Assembly (NCBI GenBank): GCA_902478945.1
Contig: CABSMX010000016.1
Span: 1-27,580, forward strand
DNA length: 27,580 nt
From: an uncultured Collinsella sp.
Lineage (GTDB): Bacteria; Actinomycetota; Coriobacteriia; Coriobacteriales; Coriobacteriaceae
Reading direction: 5' to 3'
Part shown: positions 14,521-20,420 of the stretch, piece after piece
Layout: each line of letters starts with the position of its first letter
Numbering within the stretch: position 1 is the stretch's first letter
Notes under the pieces: generated by a model
The model's database searches: none
Seen by the model: the letters and a program-made list of their open reading frames with translations, nothing else
What the model was told of the DNA's origin: nothing
Made by a program: the position numbers and the translations under genes

Positions 14521-15777
14521 ATGGCATTGCAGTTTACAGAGCGCGAGTTTATACCCGTGCTGCTCGGCGGCGATATCAACGCCTATTCGGTGGCGCGCGC
14601 CTTCTACGAGGAGTATCAGGTCAAGAGCCTGGTCTTTGGCAAGTATCAGACGGGCCCTGCATACCGCAGCCAGATTATCGACTATACGCCCAATGTGGAT
14701 ATCGACACTATGCCGGTCATGATCGAGACCGTCAACGGCATTGCACAGGCCAATCCCGATAAGAAGATTATCCTCATGGGCTGCGGCGATAACTACGTCG
14801 CGCTTGCCGCACAGGCTCAGGATGCCGGCCAGCTTGCCTCCAACGTCATCGCGCCCTATGCGCCCTACAGTATGCTCGAGCAGTGCCAGAAGAAGGAGAT
14901 CTTCTACGAGCTGTGCGAGAAGCACGGTGTACCCTATCCGCACACGTTTACCTTTACCATGGCGATGCTCAACGCCCAGGGCGAGGCTTCCGCCGAGGTG
15001 CTCGACCAGATCGACTTTCCCTTCCCGATGATTCTGAAGCCCTCTGACGGCATCATGTGGTGGGAGCACGAGTTCGAGGGCCAGAAGAAGGCCTACGAGA
15101 TTGCCGATCGCGCCGAGCTGGAGCAGGTCATTCGCGATGTGTACGCCAGTGGCTACACCGATGACCTCATCTTGCAGGACCGCGTGCCCGGCAACGACGA
15201 GTACATGCGCGTGCTTACCAGTTATTCCGACCGCAACGGCAAGGTTCGCATGATGTGCCTGGGTCACGTGCTGCTCGAGGAGCATCAGCCCCATGGTGTC
15301 GGCAACCACGCCTGCATCATCACCGAGCCCAACGACGAGCTCATGGGTGGCGTGCGCAAGCTGCTTGAGGACCTTAAGTTCACGGGCTTCTCCAACTTCG
15401 ACGTCAAGTACGACCAACGCGATGGTTCGTTTAAGTTCTTCGACTTCAACACGCGTCAGGGCCGCAGTAACTACTACGTCACCAACAGCGGCTTTAACGT
15501 TGCTAAATACGTGGTGGATGAGTACGTGTACAACCGCCCGTTTGAGCCTGAGTTTGTGACGGCGCAAGACGAGGCGCTGTGGATGGTCGTCCCCATGGGC
15601 GTCGTTGACAAGTATGTCAAGGACCCCGAGCTACGTGCGAAGGCGCATCGTCTGGCCAAGGAGGGCAAGGCTGCCGATCCTTCGTTTATGAAGGGTGATT
15701 TTGTCTTTAACCGCTGGTTGCGCATGTGGCACACCAAGCTGCGTCACTTTAAGCTGTTCAAGACGTATTACAAGTAG
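14521..15777 (+). CDS. ATP-grasp carboxylate-amine ligase, D-aspartate-ligase-like
   Basis: The 418-residue protein has an N-terminal Rossmann-like part (PVLLGGDINAYSVARAFYEEYQ), a central ATP-grasp fold with YPHTFTFT, FPFPMILKPSDGIMWW (ATP-contacting Lys) and ILQDRVPGNDEYMRVLT, and metal-binding residues in GFSNFDVKYDQRDGSFKFFDFNTRQGRSNYY. It resembles the D-aspartate ligase type (Aslfm of Enterococcus faecium), which attaches D-Asp to the peptidoglycan precursor side chain. The Asp/Glu racemase gene 84 bases downstream would provide D-Asp, and the divergent gene encodes a wall-active protein. AGGAAG lies about five bases before the ATG. Addition of another amino acid by a related ligase remains possible. 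Confidence 0.8.
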   Translation: MALQFTEREFIPVLLGGDINAYSVARAFYEEYQVKSLVFGKYQTGPAYRSQIIDYTPNVDIDTMPVMIETVNGIAQANPDKKIILMGCGDNYVALAAQAQDAGQLASNVIAPYAPYSMLEQCQKKEIFYELCEKHGVPYPHTFTFTMAMLNAQGEASAEVLDQIDFPFPMILKPSDGIMWWEHEFEGQKKAYEIADRAELEQVIRDVYASGYTDDLILQDRVPGNDEYMRVLTSYSDRNGKVRMMCLGHVLLEEHQPHGVGNHACIITEPNDELMGGVRKLLEDLKFTGFSNFDVKYDQRDGSFKFFDFNTRQGRSNYYVTNSGFNVAKYVVDEYVYNRPFEPEFVTAQDEALWMVVPMGVVDKYVKDPELRAKAHRLAKEGKAADPSFMKGDFVFNRWLRMWHTKLRHFKLFKTYYK

Positions 15778-15786
15778 ATGAGCGCG

Positions 15787-15816
15787 GCGCCCGCCCGGTT
15801 TGCATCGGACGGGCGC
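15787..15816 (+). repeat. GC-rich hairpin between ligase and racemase genes
   Basis: GCGCCCG-C-CCG (15787-15797) pairs with CGG-A-CGGGCGC (15806-15816), one mismatch, 8-base loop. No U-run follows, so it is more likely an mRNA processing or stability element than a terminator. Confidence 0.5.
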
Positions 15817-15861
15817 GGGCATGATACGAGCAATTGCATGGGCGTCACCAAGGAGGCGGCG

Positions 15862-16608
15862 ATGGAAAAGCTGGGAGTTATCGGCGGCATGGGCGCCGAG
15901 GCCACGTCGTATTACTACGACCAGGTCGTGCGTCATACGGCTGCTACCTGTGATCAGGAGCATATCGACATGGTGGTACTTTCCAAGTCGACCATGCCCG
16001 ACCGTACGCTGGCCATCAAGACCGGCGAGCATGCCGAGCTGCTGGCGACCATGAAGGAATGTGCACGGGCACTCGAGGGGCTGGGCTGTGCTCATATCGC
16101 CATTCCCTGCAACACATCGCACTACTTCTACGACCAGATTCAGTCGTTTACCAAGGTGCCGATTATCCACATGCCGCGCGAGTCGGTGCGCTATGCCCTG
16201 GCGGGCGCGGTGATGGGGGAGTGCGAGTTCGATCCCAACCTGAGCATGCCGTCCGAGCCGGTGTGCAAGATCGGCATCATGGGCACCGACGGCACCGTGG
16301 GTGCAGGCGTCTATGGGCGCGAGTGCGAGGCCGCGGGCGTCGAGGTCGTCTATCCCAGTGAGAAGCGCCAGGCCGACGTGATGTCGCTGATTTATGATGA
16401 CGTGAAGGCCGGACGCGAGCCCGATATGGACAAGTTTGACCGCGTGATGTGGGAGTTCGCCCGCAGCGGCTGCGACCGCGTCATTCTGGCCTGCACCGAG
16501 CTCTCGGTGCTGAAAAAGTACCGAGAGATGCCCGAGATTACCCTTGATGCCATGGACGTCCTGGTGCGCGAATCCATCATCCGCAGCGGCGCCCCCTACC
16601 GCCTGTAG
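15862..16608 (+). CDS. Aspartate/glutamate racemase family protein
   Basis: This 248-residue cofactor-independent racemase begins EKLGVIGGMGAEATSYYYDQV and has the two catalytic cysteines in IPCNTSHYF (Cys83) and LACTELS (Cys211), plus STMPDRT (about 43-49) typical of aspartate racemases. It should interconvert L- and D-Asp, or Glu. It follows a D-Asp-ligase-like gene, so D-Asp supply for peptidoglycan is the natural role. The ATG at 15862 follows AAGGAGG by five bases; the frame is open back to 15778, but that part reads across a hairpin and is not family-like. Transcription ends at the terminator at 16668-16704. Confidence 0.88.
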   Translation: MEKLGVIGGMGAEATSYYYDQVVRHTAATCDQEHIDMVVLSKSTMPDRTLAIKTGEHAELLATMKECARALEGLGCAHIAIPCNTSHYFYDQIQSFTKVPIIHMPRESVRYALAGAVMGECEFDPNLSMPSEPVCKIGIMGTDGTVGAGVYGRECEAAGVEVVYPSEKRQADVMSLIYDDVKAGREPDMDKFDRVMWEFARSGCDRVILACTELSVLKKYREMPEITLDAMDVLVRESIIRSGAPYRL

Positions 16609-16614
16609 CCCTCG

Positions 16615-16649
16615 ACCTGCCAAAAAGGGACAGGTATATTTTGGTAGGT
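16615..16649. repeat. Short GGGAC-type inverted repeat
   Basis: ACCTGCCAAAA (16615-16625) pairs with TTTTGGTAGGT (16639-16649) with one G-T mismatch; the loop contains AGGGACAGG. It lies just after the racemase stop and resembles in style the other GGGAC-bearing repeats at 19242 and 27447. Confidence 0.5.
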
Positions 16650-16667
16650 TTTATCTGGGAAAACAGT

Positions 16668-16704
16668 AAGGCCCCGGCTCGCTTGATGTGAGCTGGGGCC
16701 TTTT
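16668..16704. terminator. Bidirectional terminator between racemase and EcfT genes
   Basis: AAGGCCCC-G-GCTC (16668-16680) pairs with GAGC-T-GGGGCCTT (16690-16702) with a wobble, ending in TTTT on the plus strand. On the minus strand the stem is followed by ACTGTTTT. It lies between converging genes. Confidence 0.85.
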
Positions 16705-16732
16705 GCGTTTGTCGGTTGCCGGTGGCGATAGG

Positions 16733-17479
16733 TTAGAACAAGAAGCCAAAAACGATGAGGGCAATGCTAACAATAAGTATGGCAACGTCTAGGCCCTTGA
16801 TGGGGTAGCGCTTGTACGAGCTCGCGCGCGTGCGCAGGTAGAAGCCGCGCTGCTCGGCCGCTAAGGCCGTGGAATCGGTTTTACCCACGCTCGAGATCAG
16901 TAGCGGCACGCACAGCGGCAGCATGAGCTTAAGCTTCTTGATGGGGTTCTTGGTGTCATACTCGACGCCGCGTGCGGTCTGCGCCTCCATGATGGCGTTC
17001 ATCTCCTGGCCAAACACCGGCACAAAGCGCAGCGCTGTGGTAAAGGTGAAGGCGTAGCGATACGGCACGTGCAACACCTCCACGCAGGCGTTGGCAAGGT
17101 CGTTGAGCTTGGTCACCATGAGCATCAGGATGAGTGGAAGCGCCACGCCCAGCAGGCGCAGGCAGGCCTTGGAACCGGTGATGAGACCAGTGTCGGTAAC
17201 GAAGCCCCACACCACGTTGCCATCGCGCATAAAAGCCAGCTGCAGTACCAGCATGATGAGCGCGAGCGGAATCAGTAGCTTGAGCAGCGCGAGCAGGCGG
17301 TCGACGACGCCGGCGTAGGCTCCCAGCGCGAGCGTGAGTGCCAGAAAGCCCAGCAGTGCCACATAGGTGTCGGACAAGAAAATGCCGATGATGATGGCGG
17401 CGGCGAGGCCCAGTTTGATGACGGGGTTCAGGCGGTGTAGCAGCGTGTCGCCCGGCATGTAGTCGATGACGTTAACCAC
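16733..17479 (-). CDS. ecfT: ECF transporter transmembrane component EcfT
   Basis: The 248-residue membrane protein starts NVIDYMPGDTLLHRLNPVIKLG, typical of EcfT (CbiQ family), has several hydrophobic segments, and carries two coupling motifs, EAQTARGVEYDTKNP and AAEQRGFYLR, that normally contact the ATPases. It forms the membrane scaffold joining the S component to the energising subunits. The GTG at 17479 overlaps the end of the ATPase gene by eight bases and follows GAGGAG by ten, implying coupled translation. The frame is open to 17524 but the extra residues lie inside the ATPase gene. It is the last gene of the tryptophan-attenuated unit, before the terminator at 16668-16704. Confidence 0.87.
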   Translation of the reverse strand: MVNVIDYMPGDTLLHRLNPVIKLGLAAAIIIGIFLSDTYVALLGFLALTLALGAYAGVVDRLLALLKLLIPLALIMLVLQLAFMRDGNVVWGFVTDTGLITGSKACLRLLGVALPLILMLMVTKLNDLANACVEVLHVPYRYAFTFTTALRFVPVFGQEMNAIMEAQTARGVEYDTKNPIKKLKLMLPLCVPLLISSVGKTDSTALAAEQRGFYLRTRASSYKRYPIKGLDVAILIVSIALIVFGFLF

Positions 17480-19223
17480 GGCGGACCATCTCCTCGGTAA
17501 TGCGAACGATATCAGTGACCTCACTCACCTGCGTAAAGGAGGGCGAGACGGTGGATGCCAGACGGCGCGAGAGTTCGATGACCTGGGGCGGCTCAACGTA
17601 GGCACGCTGCATGAGTTCGATGTTCGAGAATAGCTCGTGCGTGCGGCCGCGGTCGAGGATGCGACCGTTGGCCATCACCACGATGCGCTCGGCAAAGTCG
17701 GAAACGACTTCCATGTCGTGACAGACCATGATGACGGCGCAACCGCGCTCTGCCATGGTGCGCACCGTTTCCATGACGGTCATGCACTCGCGGTAGTCCA
17801 GGCCGCTCGTGGGTTCGTCGAGCACCACGATCTTGGGCTCGATCACTACAACGGATGCCAGCGCCACCATCTGGCGCTGGCCGCGTGACAGCGAGAACGG
17901 TGCCTCGTCGGCGGGCAGGCCAAAGCGGTCGATGACCAGCTGGGCGCGACGCAGGGCTTCGGCGCGGTCGATGCCGGCAAGCTCTAGACCAAAGGCGACC
18001 TCGTCGAGCACGGTGTCTTTGCAGATTTGGCGGTCGGGGTTCTGGAAAAGCGTTGCCACTTCGCGTGCGATGCGGCTCGTGGGAACCGATGCCGTGTCCA
18101 AGCCCGTAACGCGTACGCTGCCCGATGCGGGCTTGAGCAAACCAGTGAGCAGTTTGGTGAGCGTGGTTTTGCCGGCTCCGTTTTGGCCGACAATGCCCAC
18201 GAGCTCGCCGGGGTAGAGCGTCAAGTTGAGGTCGTGGACGGCGGCGCCTCCATGGGGGTAGGAAAACTCGACATGGTCAAAGGTGAGCACCGGCTCGGCG
18301 TCTTTCGCATGCGGGCGCAGCGACGGCGCGTGCGGGGAGCCTGCGGGCGCCTGGGTATCGCTTGTCGCACGGTCGGGGTCGACGATTTCCGTTATCAGGC
18401 GTTCTGCCTCGTCGACATCCAGACAGGGCGTGCCGCTTACCAAGCCATCGGCCTCGAGACTGTTGAAGATGCGCGTGACGCGCGGACAATCGACGCCGAT
18501 GGTGCGAAGCTCGTCGGTGCGTGCGAAGACCTCGTGCGGCTCACCTTGCAGCGCGATCTGGCCGTGATCGAGCACCAACACACGGTTGCAGTACTCCGAA
18601 AGCAGAGCGACCTTTTGCTCAACGACGACGATGGTGATGCCGAGCGCGCGGTTTGCCTCGCGCAGCGTCTCGAAGACCAAGGTGGAACTGGCGGGGTCGA
18701 GTGCTGCGGTTGGCTCATCGAGCACTAAGACGCGCGGACGCATGGCGAGGATGGCGGCGATAGCTACCTTTTGCTTTTGGCCACCCGAGAGGGTGGCGAT
18801 CTCGCGGTCGCGCAGGTCGCTAATGCCGACGGTCTTAAGCGTCTCGCACAAGCGCTGCTCGATCTGGTCATGCGGAACGCCAAAGTTCTCGAGACCAAAG
18901 AGCATCTCATCCTCAACGACCGAAGCGACCATCTGCGTGTCAATGTCTTGCAACACGCTACCGACGATTTGCGATATGTCGGTGAGTGAGACCTCGCAGG
19001 TGTCGTGGCCGTCAACTAACACGGAGCCATAAAAGGCGCCGGTGTAGTGGTGAGGCACGGCGCCCGACAGGCAGGCGACAAGTGTGGACTTACCGGCACC
19101 CGAGGGCCCGATGATGCCGATGAAATCTCCCTTGTTCACGCTAAGCGAAACGTGGCTGAGCGCCTGCTCGGTTTGCGTGCCATAGGAGAACGAGACATCG
19201 TCGACGTTGATGATCGTTTCCAT
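17472..19223 (-). CDS. ECF transporter ATPase, fused A-A' (two ABC domains)
   Basis: The 583-residue protein joins two complete ATPase domains. Domain 1: Walker A GPSGAGKS (39-46), LSGGQ (144-148), Walker B VLVLDEPT (164-171). Domain 2: Walker A GQNGAGKTT (345-353), LSRGQ (444-448, a slight variant), Walker B IVVLDEPT. FQNPDRQI after the second Walker A is typical of ECF ATPases. A Pro/Ala-rich linker lies at about 285-310. The fused form replaces separate EcfA1 and EcfA2. It drives transport with EcfT, whose gene overlaps its 3' end, and the S component encoded 212 bases upstream. AAAGG lies about six bases before the ATG. The gap to the S gene contains two large inverted repeats. Confidence 0.92.
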   Translation of the reverse strand: METIINVDDVSFSYGTQTEQALSHVSLSVNKGDFIGIIGPSGAGKSTLVACLSGAVPHHYTGAFYGSVLVDGHDTCEVSLTDISQIVGSVLQDIDTQMVASVVEDEMLFGLENFGVPHDQIEQRLCETLKTVGISDLRDREIATLSGGQKQKVAIAAILAMRPRVLVLDEPTAALDPASSTLVFETLREANRALGITIVVVEQKVALLSEYCNRVLVLDHGQIALQGEPHEVFARTDELRTIGVDCPRVTRIFNSLEADGLVSGTPCLDVDEAERLITEIVDPDRATSDTQAPAGSPHAPSLRPHAKDAEPVLTFDHVEFSYPHGGAAVHDLNLTLYPGELVGIVGQNGAGKTTLTKLLTGLLKPASGSVRVTGLDTASVPTSRIAREVATLFQNPDRQICKDTVLDEVAFGLELAGIDRAEALRRAQLVIDRFGLPADEAPFSLSRGQRQMVALASVVVIEPKIVVLDEPTSGLDYRECMTVMETVRTMAERGCAVIMVCHDMEVVSDFAERIVVMANGRILDRGRTHELFSNIELMQRAYVEPPQVIELSRRLASTVSPSFTQVSEVTDIVRITEEMVRRG

Positions 19224-19241
19224 GGATACCTTTCATAATCA

Positions 19242-19285
19242 TTGGGGACGTTCTTACATGACTAGTCGTTTAGGAACGTCCCCAA
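19242..19285. repeat. GGGGAC-type inverted repeat inside the ECF operon
   Basis: TTGGGGACGTTC (19242-19253) pairs perfectly with GAACGTCCCCAA (19274-19285) around a 20-base loop. It lies 19 bases upstream of the fused ATPase gene, on the 5' side of its ribosome-binding site. It has the look of a REP/MITE-like intergenic repeat. Confidence 0.65.
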
Positions 19286-19329
19286 AAGCTCGTTGTTTGG
19301 GACAGTCTTTGGTGGTGAAGCACGGATAC

Positions 19330-19428
19330 GGCTTTACGAGGTGCCCCAGGTTGGCGCGAAAGAGGAGCGAAGCGTTCTTGGGTATGCGAGCGACGAATGA
19401 ACGCCAAGATGGGGTGGCTCGTAAAGCC
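19330..19428. repeat. Long imperfect inverted repeat after the S-component gene
   Basis: A 27-base arm at 19330-19356 (GGCTTTACGAG...TTGGCG) pairs with 19402-19428 (CGCCAA...CTCGTAAAGCC); only a few central bases mismatch. The loop is 45 bases. It begins eight bases after the S-component stop on the minus strand and could act as a partial terminator or RNA-stabilising element that sets the ratio of S to A and T subunits. No transposase gene is present. Confidence 0.7.
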
Positions 19429-19435
19429 GAGCGGG

Positions 19436-20011
19436 TTAGTTGAGCTTCAGGGCCTTCTGGATGGGCAGGTAGAGGGCGCCGACCAGAATGGCGTTAAATA
19501 CGGCGGTCATGGCGACGACGGGCAGCATGGCTGCGGCGAGCTCGCCCACCACGCCGAGCATGGCCATCTTGATGACCATGAAGATGACGCCCGAGACAAA
19601 GGTGGTCACGAATGTTGCGACGATGGCGACGACAGGCTTAACCTGGCCGTCCTTGGCGGCAGCGTTGACAATGACGGCCATGAGCATGGCGGCGATGCCC
19701 TCGGCGGCAAAATCGACAAACGGCGAGGTGGTAGTGATCTGGATCACGGCCGCCGAGATGAGACCAATGACGAGCGCCTGACCAATGTTGGGACGAACGA
19801 CCAGGATGGTGAGACAGAAGGCCGAGATGATGAACTCGGGGCTGATCATACCGCCCGAGATGCCCGAGATTGCCTTGCCGACGGTGAAGTTGAGGATGAA
19901 GCCGGCGGCAAGCAGGATGGCGAGCAGGACAAGAGCGCGGATATCGAGTTTACCGCGGTCAGCGGTCTGGACGGTGCGGGGCTGGGCGGTGGCGATGGTG
20001 TTCTGAGACAT
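19436..20011 (-). CDS. ECF transporter S component, probably tryptophan-specific
   Basis: The 191-residue integral membrane protein has a short polar N-terminus and about six hydrophobic segments: LDIRALVLLAILLAAGFILN, GGMISPEFIISAFCLTILVV, IGQALVIGLISAAVIQITTTSPF, AAEGIAAMLMAVIVNAAA, VKPVVAIVATFVTTFVSG and a C-terminal AMTAVFNAILVGALYLPI. Its size and layout fit ECF substrate-binding (S) subunits. The substrate is inferred from its leader: a peptide gene with three Trp codons and an attenuator lies directly upstream, so tryptophan (TrpP-like) or a close relative is the best guess. AAAGGA precedes the ATG at 20011; upstream in-frame codons run through the terminator and are not coding. Fused ATPase and EcfT genes follow. 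Confidence 0.82.
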   Translation of the reverse strand: MSQNTIATAQPRTVQTADRGKLDIRALVLLAILLAAGFILNFTVGKAISGISGGMISPEFIISAFCLTILVVRPNIGQALVIGLISAAVIQITTTSPFVDFAAEGIAAMLMAVIVNAAAKDGQVKPVVAIVATFVTTFVSGVIFMVIKMAMLGVVGELAAAMLPVVAMTAVFNAILVGALYLPIQKALKLN

Positions 20012-20058
20012 GGTGAAAGTCCTTTCGGAAGGGAAGTACAAGAGAAGAAAGCGGAGGC

Positions 20059-20188
20059 GCGTGATGCGAACGCGATCGGGCTCGAGATAGAAAAAGGCCC
20101 CCGGTCGAAACCGGAGGCCTTCCAATCACCTAGAGCGCAAAAACAGGCGTGAGGGACTCACTGTCGACCGATCGTATTCGCATCACGC
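20059..20188. repeat. Inverted repeat spanning the Trp attenuator
   Basis: The 21 bases at 20059-20079 and those at 20168-20188 are complementary at 19 positions (12 matches, 2 mismatches, 7 matches). On the minus-strand RNA the first partner lies in the leader peptide gene just after the Trp codons; the second lies beyond the terminator, about 50 bases before the S-gene start. Pairing would enclose the whole terminator. Confidence 0.75.
20091..20121 (-). terminator. Attenuator terminator of the Trp leader
   Basis: On the minus strand AAGGCC-T-CCGGT and ACCGG-G-GGCCTT (20121-20094) form a 12-bp stem with one wobble, closed by a stable TTCG tetraloop and followed by a T-run (20095-20091). It lies 37 bases beyond the leader-peptide stop and upstream of the S-component gene, the usual place for a transcription attenuator. 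Confidence 0.9.
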
Positions 20189-20226
20189 CACCACCAGTTG
20201 TTGAGGGACTTCATCGTGTTCATCAT
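20158..20226 (-). CDS. Tryptophan leader peptide, 22 residues
   Basis: A short gene reads MMNTMKSLNNWWWRDA and ends six residues later with a TGA at 20158. Three adjacent Trp codons (11-13) in so short a peptide are the hallmark of trp-type ribosome-mediated attenuation; the NWWW form is that of actinobacterial trpL peptides. AAAGGAG lies eight bases before the first ATG; the second ATG (20223) is an alternative start. Just after the Trp codons GGCGTGA (20183-20189) can pair with TCACGCC (20146-20152), the classic 1:2 stem, and an intrinsic terminator follows at 20091-20121. When charged tRNA-Trp is scarce, stalling should free segment 2 and allow read-through into the ECF transporter genes. 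A peptide function is not expected. Confidence 0.87.
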   Translation of the reverse strand: MMNTMKSLNNWWWRDANTIGRQ

Positions 20227-20284
20227 CTTGGTGGCTCCTTTCGTGATGCCTTGGCGCGGTCGCACCTCGTTGCTGTTGCGCTGC

Positions 20285-20334
20285 ACTATAGCACAGCGAA
20301 GTGTGTGCGGGGAAATCTTTTTTGAAAAGATTTC
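20285..20334 (-). promoter_or_regulatory. Trp leader promoter with upstream palindrome
   Basis: On the minus strand TGCTATAGT (extended -10, hexamer at 20290-20285) lies 59 bases before the leader ATG. No good -35 is seen. CGCTG-N10-CAGCG brackets the -10. Upstream a perfect palindrome GAAATCTTTT-TTG-AAAAGATTTC (20312-20334) covers about -34 to -56 and may be a regulator site. Confidence 0.5.
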
Positions 20335-20370
20335 GGCGGCGTTTCCTGCCGGTCAAAAGGGCAGGCTGAG

Positions 20371-20400
20371 CGGGCGGGATGACTCATGCGACCCCGCCCG
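20371..20400 (-). terminator. Hairpin ending the C69 dipeptidase gene
   Basis: CGGGCGGG (20371-20378) pairs with CCCGCCCG (20393-20400) around a 14-base loop, 20 bases after the dipeptidase stop. A second hairpin, CCTGCC/GGCAGG (20345-20365), contains a TTTT. Together they probably stop transcription before the Trp leader promoter, although the U-run is not in the ideal place. Confidence 0.6.
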
Positions 20401-20420
20401 TCTCTTGGAACGCAAGGGCC

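Noticed and set aside
14458..16623. Minus-strand open frames of 369 and 330 codons opposite the ligase and racemase
   Set aside because: His/Val/Leu-rich translations without domains; both lie opposite strongly supported genes.
20012..20125. Upstream extension of the S-component frame to 20125
   Set aside because: The extra codons run through the attenuator stem and T-run; the ATG at 20011 has a normal ribosome-binding site.
20158..20226. T-box riboswitch as the control of the ECF genes
   Set aside because: No T-box sequence (AGGGUGG-like) or specifier loop was seen; the Trp codons in a translated leader explain the terminator better.
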